Below, one piece after another: positions 35,741 through 45,590 of a stretch of DNA of 64,000 nt. Positions within the stretch are counted from its first letter, which is position 1. The number at the start of each line of letters is the position of its first letter. Below the pieces are notes generated by a model that was given only the letters and a program-made list of their open reading frames with translations, ran no database searches and was not told the DNA's origin. The position numbers and the translations under genes are program-made. Origin of the DNA: Amblyomma americanum (lineage: Eukaryota > Arthropoda > Arachnida > Ixodida > Ixodidae); contig NC_135500.1 of the NCBI RefSeq assembly GCF_052857255.1, positions 106,091,048-106,155,047 on the forward strand, in the 5' to 3' direction.

Positions 35741-35831
35741 CGCTTGGGCACTCCCCGCTTTCCACGGTCAAATCATCCGCGGCCAAAGATGCCTTTTCCG
35801 AGGTGTCACTCACGGGGAAGCGTAATTGGAT
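35741..35831 (-). CDS. Exon 4: MAM domain 1, C-terminal part
   Basis: The exon encodes IQLRF and then ASLAADDLTVESGECPS, the closing MAM strand with the acidic pair (normally AIDDI) and the fourth cysteine. It runs phase 0 to phase 1 (91 nt) and ends at donor GTAAGAG. The acceptor is interesting: GCAG and ATAG lie four bases apart, and only the second keeps the frame. The 9.5-kb intron before it holds the Ty3/gypsy element, whereas the next intron is only 305 bp. This exon is short and was identified by motif, phase and splice sites together. Confidence 0.78.
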
Positions 35832-36621
35832 CTATCTGCGCATTTTGAAGAAAAATAGAGTTGGCTTTGCTGTGCGACCAAATCCAGGAAGATTTTAACA
35901 GCGGACAGTACTCCTCTAGCCTACAACATGTTGCCGCAGAACAATTAGAGCCACTTGTTACTTGGCAAGCACAATTGAGAGGAATAAATAAACGTTTCGA
36001 AGACGACTATAAAGCCGACAGTGTTCTAATATTGATAGCTCAAAGCTACATCTCAGTGTGCATTTTTCTCTGTAAGGTTAGAGCTACGCTGAGAAAGAGA
36101 CTGCGACCCAGAAGCACAGCAATATTACATGCGGATCTGCACTCCGGTGCCAGCATAGCGTGTGGAGAGCGACGGAATATAGAGGGGCACGAAAGTACGG
36201 ATAAACGGCCGTGAAGCCTTGTGCAGCTGATGCCGGTGTTGCAGCAGTGCGGGATATATGGTTGTGTCCTTGAGGCGGTAGCTGTGGGGCCGGTCCCACG
36301 TGAATCATTCATGTCTTGGACAGTTTTTGCGGGAAAAAGTTTAGTCAGTATAGCTATCTCATGTAAAATGATTAGCTTAGGTGAGGGCGATGGGAAATAG
36401 GTCACACGTGCAATGCGCAGAGCAAAACCGTTGTACTGCCGCCGGATTTGTACAGGTGCAGTAACAGCTCAGGACACGCAGAAGACCGGGGAATTCAAAG
36501 TACTCGGTGGCGGCGGAGAATTAAATAGTGTGATGAGGCTACAAAGTTTGCAGCTGCAAGACGATGGCAGAAGGGCCGGTTAAGCTTAATTACTGGGAGA
36601 CTACTTTGCCCGACTGTGCAC

Positions 36622-37450
36622 TGTGATGACCCCCATAATGCGCAGGTCCACACGGGACGGAGAGGCAAAGAGACACCGTATGGCTCAGTTTAAACAAACA
36701 GATATATTCAATAATTATACATGATTAAGATTCAGAGGCTGGGGCGTCCGAGCTTACGTGCCGACGACTTCATGGGGGCGATGGAGTGGCTCCGGAGTTG
36801 GGCTCGAGCGGTTGCTGGTGGTAGCTGCACGCCGTCGGGTTTCGGCGCTGAAGGCCCTCTTGGCGAACGATGTCGTCCTGAGCGTCCTTCTTCCGTACTG
36901 CTTCTCGATTTTTATATCCTCTTCTCCACACTCCCTAGGGTGAGGACGCCCACGCCGGAGGGGAAGGAGGGGGGGCTAGGGCTTTCACTTGGGCGCACAA
37001 ACATACCACCGCACTTATTGTCTCGCCCCCCTCACGTGTTGAGTCCGAGGGAAAGAATGTTGTCTTCGAGGTAGCGCATAGCGTCGGCTGTGGTAAGGCG
37101 CGCTCTGGCCCGCTGACAGTTCCCGCGGGTCACCGGCCTCCATTCTCCATCCATCAACTGACACTCGCTCCTCAAGGTAAGGCGCGCTCTGGCCCGCTGA
37201 CAGTTCCCTTGTCCTGGAATGTGCTCGAAAGAGCCGCCCCTGGAACCGCCACGCCAATTGGGGAGGATAAGCCCGTTTCCCCGCGGCGACGGCGGCGGGT
37301 CCCTTCATTCTGGTCGTCACTCAAAGAGCATGGCTGGGTAATTGATGATGCCGCTGTCATCTGGGTCTCCGTCTACGCCGCGCCGTCGAACGCGGAACCT
37401 CGTAGCACACACAAGGAATGTACCTCGTAGCACACACAAGGAATGTCACA
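36622..37450 (-). repeat. 3' LTR of the gypsy element
   Basis: 829 bp. It differs from the other LTR by six substitutions counted by eye, a one-base change in a G run, and one fewer copy of a 25-bp tandem unit (CCTCGTAGCACACACAAGGA plus five bases). Confidence 0.95.
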
Positions 37451-37943
37451 CTCGCTCACCCTCCAGAAGAATGTTCTCCGAACATTTGAGTCCACGCAGC
37501 TCCCCTTGTCTTTCTGAATCGCCTCGCACAGTGCGTCCGACAAAACACTTTTCGTTGCACTCAACACCACTGCACAACACCTTATGCCTCCGCTGTCATA
37601 ACTGGCGTCTCCAGGGGCAGCACTGATCTTCTTTTACAGATAAACATGAAACTCAGCACCCAAGCCTCTCCTTTCTAGTCCAAACTGGACGAAATAAATT
37701 TACCACAGTTACAAAGGAGCTCCCACTTCTAGCACGATCACGGCACAGACAAAAATATAGATAACGAAAGGAAGTAGGGCAGGTTCTGCATGCGCTCCGC
37801 ATGCTCTCCTGTGAAGGTGTTACTTAATGACAGAAAGGTTTAACTACCAACTCCGATAACTTAACACATAAGCACATAGCAATGTTATGAGCTGTGGCAT
37901 TACACAATTCTAACCAGTTCAAAACTCCGCTCTGTTTACGCCA
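37451..37943. other. Gypsy 3' untranslated interval
   Basis: About 490 bp between the pol stop and the 3' LTR, with no env-like frame. The minus-strand sequence next to the LTR, GGAGGGTGAGCGAG, is purine-rich and may be the polypurine tract. Confidence 0.6.
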
Positions 37944-40900
37944 TTAGTCCGACTTAGCTTTCCGATTTCGCAGCGGATATCGGCCTTCATGAGTCATACT
38001 AAGTAAGTCTGTGACCCTTTGTCTGCTTTGGGACTCGCGAGGGCTCGTGGCAGGAGCCTCCCCTGGCGTTATCTGCGCGGCAACCTCGCGCGCTTCTTCT
38101 TCTAGCAATGCATGAAGTAAATCCGGTGGCATTCCGGCCGTCACCTCTGGCGCCTGCCGAACAAATGCAGGAGAGGGCGTTTCTTGCGAACTATCTGCGC
38201 GCTCCGCTTCACTTCTGTCCCCATCAAAATCCGCGCTTTCCCTTTCCTCATTTCGTGAATACTGAACCGGTGCCGACTTGAGGCGATTTGCGTGTATCCT
38301 TATCAAGCGCCGGTTCACGTCTCGGATTCTGAAGTTTACCGGAGAAAGCTTCTCGACAACCTCGCACGGTCCTCTCCACTTCATCTGGAACTTACGAGCT
38401 AGCCCAATCTGCATTTGGCAGTTTTCAATGTACACGCTGTCCCTCACATTAAACGGCGCGTCTCTAGCACTGCGATCGTGCACCTCCTTCCTGCGCTTCG
38501 CCGCTTTCTTTAAGGCCTCTTTTGCGATGTCCCTCGCCACTTGCAAGCGCGATTCTAGCTCAACCTTATAGTCGTCCAGTGAAGCGTATGGGACACGACG
38601 GGGTCCCTCTGGCACTTCACTAGGCTGGTCCGGGTCTCGGCCGTCGAGAAGAAAGAATGGCGATTCGCCCGTACTCTCGTGTGCTGCGTAATTGTAGGCA
38701 AACATTGCATACGGGAGCCACAAGTCCCAGTCCCGCTGGTCGCGCGAAACAAAATGCGACAGGAACCCGGCCACGGTTTGGTTCAGTCGCTCCACCGCGC
38801 CGTTGCAAGCCGGATGGTACGGTGTTGTCTGCTTCTTAGCGATCTTAAGCAGCTCGCAAACTCTCCTCATTAGCTGCGACAGGAAGTTCGTTCCCCGATC
38901 TGTCAAGAGTTGCCTCGGGGGTCCATGTCGGAGCACGATCTGTTCGACAAATGCTCTTGCAACCGTGTCTGCCTTCTGATCTGGGAGTGCTACCGCTTCC
39001 GCGTATTTTGAAAGGTGATCGACAAATACTAAAATGTACTTGTTTCCGGAAGTGGTCGTGGGCAATGGGCCCATTATGTCCATACCTGTCCGCTCGAAGG
39101 GAGCCGAAACCTCAGAGAACGGCTGAATTGGAGCTGGTCTTCGTCCCTTGGGTGTTTTTCTTTCGAGACAGGAATGACACTTCGCACAGTAGTCTCTAAC
39201 ATCCTGTCGCATGCCACTCCAAAAGTACAAACGCTCCACACGCCTGCGTGTCTTCGCTACGCCAAAATGACCGGCGCATGGCGCATCGTGAAACGCGCGA
39301 AGAACCCTTTCTGTCCACGACAGAGGTATGACGACTCTCTCCCAAGCGGTTTTCTCTGGTCTCCCTTTCCTGGTTGGCCTCGTGCGCCGACACAGGGTGC
39401 CGTCTTTGTCAATGAAATAACCTAGCTGTTCGGGGTGAGACGGTGCGCCTTCTAAGCTTTCGATTATTCGCTTCAGGTCAGGATCTTTGCACTGCTCTGT
39501 GCGTAATTCGGCGGGGTCGACTACGGGGACAAACTCATCTATAGCTGCCACGGCAGCTGTGCGGCTGAGTGCATCAGCATTCAGATGTGTCTTTCCTGAC
39601 TTGTGCTCAACTTCAAAGCAGTATTCCTGCAGGTGTAGATTCCATCTAGCGAGTCGCGAGCTAGGGTCCCTGACACTCATCACCCATTTCAGAGGATGGC
39701 AGTCTGTGACTAGCTTGAATTTGCGGCCGTAAAGGTAGCATCTGAAGTGCTTTACTGCCCAGACAACGGCGAGGCACTCCCTTTCCGTAGCTCCGTACTT
39801 TTGCTCTGTGGGGCTCAGCTGTCGGCTAGCAAAAGCAACGGGATGTTCTTTGCCCTCGATAACCTGAGATAGCACGGCACCAACTGCGAACTTTGACGCA
39901 TCTGTGGCCATAACGAAGGGCAAATTAAAATCCGGGTGGCGCAACAGCGGGGCACTCATTAGCTTCCTTTTCGGGGCCCCAAAAGCATTCTCCGCGTTTT
40001 CGTCCCAGCGAAAGGCGACATTTTTGGCGGTTAAGGCGGTGAGCGGCTTAGCGAGCTTGGCGAACTCCTCTATGTGCCTTCGGTAGTAACCGATCAGGCC
40101 GAGAAAATGCCGGACCTGGCGGACGCTAGTCGGGGATGGAAAATCCGAGACACACCTTAGTTTCTCAGGGTCCGGTCGCACGCCGTCAGCTGAAACAACG
40201 TGCCCGAGGTATTTCACCTCGTTTTTGAGGAATTGGCACTTAGAGGGCTTCAGCTTGAGACCCGCTGCTCTTAGTCGCACCAAAACCTGCTCAATATCGC
40301 GCAAATGGTTCTCAAAACTGTCACTGTATATGATAATGTCATCCATATACACGAAGCACAGCCTCCCCAGAAGACCTGCCAGGATAACATCAGCGGTTCT
40401 CTGCCAGACAGCAGGGCTGTTGGCCAGACCCATCGGCATTCTTTTCCATTCATAGTGCCCTGAGGGCGTGTTGAATGCCGTTTTCTCGGCATCTGCCGGA
40501 TCCATTGCTATCTGCCAGAATCCCGCCGCCATGTCCACTACCGTGAAGTACCTGGCAGAGCCCAGCTGAGAAAGCGTCTCCTGTATATTGGGGATGGGGT
40601 ATGGATCGATGCGAGTTACGGCATTTAGTTTGCGGTAGTCCACTACCAATCGATACGAGCCATCTGGCTTTTCCACCAATAGTGCTGGTGCTCCCCAGGG
40701 TGACTTTGAATGTACGACAATGCCGTGATCAATCAGGTCCTGCACCTGCCGCTCCATCTCCTCACGTTGGGAGTAAGGAATCCTGTACGCACGCTGGTAA
40801 ACGGGCGATGAAGTGCCGGTTTCTATCCTGTGCTTTATAACGCCACAGCAGCCCAAATCCAGGTTGGACGCGGCGAATACTTCCGAGTAGTCGTTCAGCA

Positions 40901-41792
40901 AACCAGCCAGAGCCTCCCTCTCTCTGGATTTTACGTGAGAAAGATCGAACGACACCTTTGGAGCAGCCGAAGGACTAGCATGCTCTACAGTTGCGAGTAC
41001 CGTATCTGTGGGCTCACGTTTCTCTATCGCAGAGGTGAAGAAAGCCAATGTTTTGTTCTTGGGAAGGCTCAGTGGCTGCTGGCTACAGTTAACCACCCGT
41101 AGGGGCACTCTGTGGGCGTCATTAACTGTCACGAGGCACGCGGCTGCCTTCAGGCCATTGCTGAGAGAGTCGACCGGCTCAAGCACTCCCACGGCGCCGC
41201 TCTCTACATCTGAAGGCACAAACGCGTACAAAATGTGCTCCGACCAAGGAAGGACGACCGCCTCATCGACCAGCCTGACGGCAACCCGCGAATATACCTT
41301 CTCCAATGATCCCACTGTTTGACGGGTGTCAATATCGGTAATGCGAATCTCAGCCCCTCTCCTGTTCAAAAACGGAACTTTTGATCCGCCCGCATTAACC
41401 TCTTCCTCAGAGAATGAGACTACTACCTTCCCTTTTCTCAAAAAATCCTGCCCTAATATACCTGACACTCCGTTTGGCAGAGACACCGTGTCCGGGCATA
41501 CGTAGCAGGGGTGCTCCAATGCAATTCCGCCGAGAGAGAAGTGTAACCGGTAGAGTCCACTTATGCCAAGAGGATCCCCCGTTATGCCTACAAATTTGGT
41601 TTCCATACCACCAGACGCTTCCAACACCTCGCGGTCCCCCTTCCTTCGAAGCGTGTTAAAACTGCTCTCCTTAAGCAATGTCACCTTTGACCCCGTATCT
41701 ATCAACAATTCCATGCAACAACCATTTAACTTGCAACGCACATCAGGGCATGCCTCGTCGGCCACACAAACTACCACCACCTCATCATCCAC
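37944..41792 (-). CDS. Gypsy Pol polyprotein (protease, RT, RNase H, integrase)
   Basis: The 1282-codon frame is uninterrupted. The aspartic protease motif is LIDTGS (Asp32). The RT has FVYMDDIII (Asp484, Asp485), preceded by a VVDYRKLNAVT block. RNase H has ATDASKFAVGAVLSQ and a YLYGRKF-VTDCHPL segment. Integrase has an HHCC zinc finger (HFG...C-x-x-C, with CAKCHSC), then a D,D-35-E triad at Asp905, Asp965 and Glu1001. The C-terminal tail is basic and ends YPLRNRKAKSD. The Met start is nominal because pol is probably reached by frameshifting from gag. All catalytic residues I could locate are present. Confidence 0.95.
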   Translation of the reverse strand: MDDEVVVVCVADEACPDVRCKLNGCCMELLIDTGSKVTLLKESSFNTLRRKGDREVLEASGGMETKFVGITGDPLGISGLYRLHFSLGGIALEHPCYVCPDTVSLPNGVSGILGQDFLRKGKVVVSFSEEEVNAGGSKVPFLNRRGAEIRITDIDTRQTVGSLEKVYSRVAVRLVDEAVVLPWSEHILYAFVPSDVESGAVGVLEPVDSLSNGLKAAACLVTVNDAHRVPLRVVNCSQQPLSLPKNKTLAFFTSAIEKREPTDTVLATVEHASPSAAPKVSFDLSHVKSREREALAGLLNDYSEVFAASNLDLGCCGVIKHRIETGTSSPVYQRAYRIPYSQREEMERQVQDLIDHGIVVHSKSPWGAPALLVEKPDGSYRLVVDYRKLNAVTRIDPYPIPNIQETLSQLGSARYFTVVDMAAGFWQIAMDPADAEKTAFNTPSGHYEWKRMPMGLANSPAVWQRTADVILAGLLGRLCFVYMDDIIIYSDSFENHLRDIEQVLVRLRAAGLKLKPSKCQFLKNEVKYLGHVVSADGVRPDPEKLRCVSDFPSPTSVRQVRHFLGLIGYYRRHIEEFAKLAKPLTALTAKNVAFRWDENAENAFGAPKRKLMSAPLLRHPDFNLPFVMATDASKFAVGAVLSQVIEGKEHPVAFASRQLSPTEQKYGATERECLAVVWAVKHFRCYLYGRKFKLVTDCHPLKWVMSVRDPSSRLARWNLHLQEYCFEVEHKSGKTHLNADALSRTAAVAAIDEFVPVVDPAELRTEQCKDPDLKRIIESLEGAPSHPEQLGYFIDKDGTLCRRTRPTRKGRPEKTAWERVVIPLSWTERVLRAFHDAPCAGHFGVAKTRRRVERLYFWSGMRQDVRDYCAKCHSCLERKTPKGRRPAPIQPFSEVSAPFERTGMDIMGPLPTTTSGNKYILVFVDHLSKYAEAVALPDQKADTVARAFVEQIVLRHGPPRQLLTDRGTNFLSQLMRRVCELLKIAKKQTTPYHPACNGAVERLNQTVAGFLSHFVSRDQRDWDLWLPYAMFAYNYAAHESTGESPFFLLDGRDPDQPSEVPEGPRRVPYASLDDYKVELESRLQVARDIAKEALKKAAKRRKEVHDRSARDAPFNVRDSVYIENCQMQIGLARKFQMKWRGPCEVVEKLSPVNFRIRDVNRRLIRIHANRLKSAPVQYSRNEERESADFDGDRSEAERADSSQETPSPAFVRQAPEVTAGMPPDLLHALLEEEAREVAAQITPGEAPATSPRESQSRQRVTDLLSMTHEGRYPLRNRKAKSD

Positions 41793-41830
41793 TGCTCCCT
41801 CCCCACGCTCCTCAGGCTGGGGAGGACTAT

Positions 41831-42829
41831 CTAGTTTTTTGTCTCGGTATCTGGAGCCCCGCTGTAGGCTTGCTTAGGGCGTGTCTCGCCTGCTTCCCTT
41901 TGTGGCTCCCCACGGCGCACGTTTTGGCAGAACCTGGCGATGTGTCCGCGACCCTGGCAAGCGAAGCATACGATTTCTTCAAAATCTCGCATACCGCGCC
42001 TGTAGCTTTGTGGCGGTCTCCGGTTTCCAGCGAATGGGCGCTGTTGAGCGCGCGCTTCAACCTGGCGTTCTACCTGCTGAGATTGCAGCTGTTCTAAGCG
42101 ATCTAACCGCTCTGTCAAGAGAGCAACCTCAGGGTTGAGCACCGCTCTCTCTATGACGCGTACTCTCGCTGCGGCTGTCGTTAACGCCTCATTTTGTTCT
42201 TCATCCAATGCGGCCTCCACGGCTTGGTCGAAATTGCTCGGCTTGCGCGAGAGCACGAATCGGCGCACGGGGTCTTGCAGACCAGCCACGAACAAAGCGG
42301 TCATTTCCTCTTTAAGTATATCCTCCGCGTATTTCTTCTTAAGCTGGTCTCCTTCCTCCTCCCTGCTTAACGTATCGCGCGCTAAGCGCTGAAGCCGCGA
42401 CGCAAACGTTCACACGTCCTCCCCTACCATCTGTCCGGCGTCACGGAACCTCTGTACTCGCACGTGACGTGGTTCAGTGTCAAAATGCTCAAACGCGAGC
42501 TTCTTAAATTCCGCAAATGATTTTGTGGATTTTACTTTTTCGTCTCGCCATGCAAAATCATGAGCAGCTCCTGCCATCTTACACCTCGCCATTCATAGCA
42601 TTTGAGCATCGGACCATCCCCCCATTTTCCCAATCTCTTCTAGCATGGAAAAGAAATCGCAGATTGGAACCCCTGTCTTATCTCCCGTAAACGTCGGAAT
42701 GACGCTTCCTAATGCCAGCATGCTTGCTCCGAGCGACGGCTGTGGAGTGGGAGCTCCCTCAGATAAAGACATTTTTTTTTTCAAGCCCTCCGGTGCCTCA
42801 AGCCTCTCAAATGGGTGTAAAAGTCCCAC
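41831..42829 (-). pseudogene. Gypsy gag, interrupted by two in-frame stops
   Basis: One reading frame runs from about 42829 to 41831 but has TGA stops at about 42593 and 42410. The C-terminal part holds a coiled, Glu/Arg-rich region and a CCHC zinc knuckle, CFACQGRGHIARFC, which binds RNA in Gag. The frame ends close to the start of pol, which lies in a different frame, so a frameshift would be needed for a Gag-Pol product. The element probably cannot make full Gag. Confidence 0.85.
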
Positions 42830-42910
42830 AATCAGTCCCGTGATTCCCTTTTGATTACAATTTTGAAGTCATGAATGTCGCAGCATTCAGAGGACATTTG
42901 CTTTTGAGAC

Positions 42911-42926
42911 CCCACTTCTGACACCA
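42911..42926 (-). other. Primer-binding site of the gypsy element
   Basis: On the plus strand the sequence CCCACTTCTGACACCA ends in CCA and looks like the 3' end of a tRNA, most like tRNA-Leu. It is separated from the 5' LTR by one base, the normal primer position. The tRNA identity is from memory of typical tRNA ends and should be checked. Confidence 0.75.
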
Positions 42927-42927
42927 G

Positions 42928-43780
42928 TGTGATGACCCCCATAATGCGCAGGTCCACACGGGACGGAGAGGCAAAGAGACACCGTATGGCTCAGTTTAAA
43001 CAAACAGATATATTCAATAATTATACATGATTAAGATTCAGAGGCTGGGGCGTCCGAGCTTACGTGCCGACGACTTCAAGGGGGCGATGGAGTGGCTCCG
43101 GAGTTGGGCTCGAGCGGTTGCTGGTGGTAGCTGCACGCCGTCGGGTTTCGGCGCTGAAGGCCCTCTTGGCGAACGATGTCGTCCTGAGCGTCCTTCTTCC
43201 GTACTGCTTCTCGATTTTTATATCCTCTTCTCCACACTCCCTAGGGTGAGGACGCCCACGCCGGAGGGGAAGGAGGGGGGCTAGGGCTTTCACTTGGGCG
43301 CACAAACATACCGCCGCACTTATTGTCTCGCCCCCCTCACGTGTTGAGTCCGAGGGAAAGAATGTTGTCTTCGAGGTAGCGCATAGCGTCGGCTGTGGTA
43401 AGGCGCACTCTGGCCCGCTGACAGTTCCCGCGGGTCACCGGCCTCCATTCTCCATCCATCAACTGACACTCGCTCCTCAAGGTAAGGCGCGCTCTGGCCC
43501 GCTGACAGTTCCCTTGTCCTGGAATGTGCTCGGGAGAGCCGCCCCTGGAACCGCCACGCCAATTGGGGAGGATAAGCCCGTTTCCCCGCGGCGACGGCGG
43601 CGGGTCCCTTCGTTCTGGTCGTCACTCAAAGAGCATGGCTGGGTAATTGATGATGCCGCTGTCATCTGGGTCTCCGTCTACGCCGCGCCGTCGAACGCGG
43701 AACCTCGTAGCACACACAAGGAATGTACCTCGTAGCACACACAAGGAATGTACCTCGTAGCACACACAAGGAATGTCACA
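42928..43780 (-). repeat. 5' LTR of the gypsy element
   Basis: 853 bp, same termini as the 3' LTR, with three copies of the 25-bp unit near its left end in element orientation. The unit contains GTAGCACACACAAGGAATG. Confidence 0.95.
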
Positions 43781-44094
43781 GCACTATCTCACATCATGGT
43801 GAAGGTCTTTCCTGGCTGTCGCAAACAACACCTCATAAAAGAGCGCACACTAACTCTTGGTCTCCAGATATTTGCACAAGGCATCAATTTTTTCAGATTT
43901 TAGCGCAGATAATGTACTGTCCGGAACATGCTGGGTTTCCCATCTTTAATGCGACCGCATGAGGTGGCAGACTTGCAAAAACCACCCGGATTCTTCGTAA
44001 GGACATTCTCTGATTGGTCAGTTGGGAGCTGATGTCATACGAGTCGCGTAAATCATTAGGAACCAGACAGCACTGTCAAACTTGAAATTCTGAT

Positions 44095-44560
44095 GGACTC
44101 CAAAAATTTGCCACTGCTACACTGGCATAGAGCACCGTCAAGTTTGAAATTCCAAAGAGACACCAAAAATTTGGCTTTTCGGCGAAGCTAGGAAAATTTG
44201 ATAGTTGACCAACCAACAGAATTTAGCACTGGAACATTTCAACTTTTCTGAGCTGGCCCACCTCCTAAAAATGTAACAGGTGGTCCACCGCCAAAATTTG
44301 GCAGTTGGACTAAAGCCATATTTTTTCATTTGGTCGGCCTCCAACGTTTCGCACTTGGCCCACTCCCAAAATTTGACTATAGGCCCTCTGACATAGATAA
44401 AGTGGTGCGAAAATTGGTGTGATGAGAACAGGAACGCAACCAAAATTTGGCACTTGGCTCGCCCCCAAAATTTGACTATAGGCCCTCTGACATAGATAAA
44501 GTTGGCATATTGGGTGAATTCGCAGTTTTGGTGCGAAAAGTGGCGGGATGTGAAAAGGAA
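44095..44560. repeat. Reiterated CAAAATTTGGC-type repeat
   Basis: The motif CCAAAATTTGGCA and variants (CAAAATTTGACTATAGGCCC, CAAAAATTTGGC) recur every few tens of bases. The unit with AAAATTTGACTATAGGCCCT and GACATAGATAAAGT occurs twice, near 44370 and 44469. A minus-strand 165-codon frame across it reads as a repeating peptide (VKFWGRAKCQ, VKFWEWAKCE, AKFWRWTTCY). I consider it a degenerate minisatellite or repeat family rather than a gene. Confidence 0.65.
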
Positions 44561-45228
44561 CGGAAGCTCCGGCTTCAGTCTTTTCTGGCCGGAAAACATG
44601 GGGTGTATTAAAATGTAGAAAAAATCATGTTTCAAGGGATTCTTGGCGGGAAACGATTTTATTAGTGCGCCGGTGGGGCGCCGACCGTCCGTCTTCCGGG
44701 AGCTGACGGATTAAGAGTCTGCATGTCGGTGTCTCTCTAAAGTGGTTGTTTTTGTTGGCGTGTACATAAAATACTGATGGCGAAGGGTATAAAATTTAAT
44801 CGCAAGAACGATATAGAAATTACACCGTATACGGCCCTGAATAAGCGTGTCAAAATCAAGAAACCAACGCTTGTTATACGTGGGCTTTGTTTACCGTATT
44901 CTCTCATACCGGATCCACGACCTGCAGCAATGCTGAGTGTTCAACGTCAGGCAGACTTTCCTCAGCTCCTGTCCCGCCCACAGGGCCTCGGTCTGTAAGA
45001 GCCTCTTCCTTTCCCAACGCATTCAAACTCATAGAAAGCCATTGTCAATGTGGCGTCCTCCGATTTAAAACTCAAGTTTCACTTGCTCCACAGGGGAAAC
45101 AAAATCTGCGATTCATTGCTCTCATAGACCCCGCCAGGCCTCCACAGATGTAGAGATGAAAAAACAAGGTGTAAAATATCAAGTTCCTTCATTCTTTCAT
45201 ATAATACATCCAATCCTTCGCTCGATTG

Positions 45229-45257
45229 CTCTCTCTCTCTCTCTCTCTCTCTCTCTC
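45229..45257. repeat. (CT)n microsatellite
   Basis: About 14 CT units, 77 bp downstream of exon 3 in gene orientation. Confidence 0.9.
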
Positions 45258-45333
45258 GAATTTCTTTGCGTGTTTCTCCGCGCGCAGTGGTGGCATGCAG
45301 TGTGCGATAAACGCCATCAATACTGGCACCCAC

Positions 45334-45590
45334 CTCAACTTTGCCTGCGTTCTTCTCCGAGTAACGCACGCGATGCCACCGGCCAGCAGCCTCGGGCTGG
45401 GTGGCGTAGAAGTCGGTGCGGACACCGTCGTCTGCCTCTGCGGAGAAAACTACCTGGCTGCGGTCCGTGCCAAACTGGTGGTACCAGGCCGTGAAGCACA
45501 GCGGTCCTTGGGCCTTGTGCAAGAGCGTGGCCACGCGGGAGCCGTTGGAGGCAGCGGTGCCAGTTGTAGCGTAGGCGCATGAACCTTCCT
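45334..45590 (-). CDS. Exon 3: MAM domain 1, central part (unsplit)
   Basis: This 257-nt exon enters in phase 1 and leaves in phase 0. It encodes the core of the MAM sandwich: the strand with the third cysteine (GPLCFTAWYHQFG) and a GRWHRVRYSE segment that matches the usual W-x-x-V position. The acceptor is AAAAAAAATGCAG. Two donors are possible six bases apart, both phase 0; AG|GTGGGT at 45334 is the stronger, with AAA|GTTGAG as the alternative. Its layout matches the 281-nt exon at 7158, so domains 1 and 4 share a three-exon organisation. Confidence 0.8.

Larger units (their letters stand above)
36622..43780 (-). mobile_element. Full-length Ty3/gypsy LTR retrotransposon
   Basis: Two near-identical LTRs (36622-37450 and 42928-43780) begin TGTGA and end TCACA. 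They are bracketed by a 4-bp direct repeat, GCAC (36618-36621 and 43781-43784), the target-site duplication. Between them on the minus strand lie a tRNA primer site, gag with a zinc knuckle, and an intact pol in the order protease, RT, RNase H, integrase. Integrase after RNase H defines Ty3/gypsy. There is no env-like frame in the roughly 490 bp after pol. It sits in sense orientation in an intron of the MAM gene. The pol frame is intact while gag has two stops. Confidence 0.95.
35832..45333. other. Intron between exons 3 and 4
   Basis: Most of this 9.5-kb intron is the Ty3/gypsy element plus a repeat at 44.1-44.6 kb. The stretches 35.85-36.6 and 44.65-45.3 kb show nothing recognised apart from a (CT)n run at 45229-45257. 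Confidence 0.75.
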
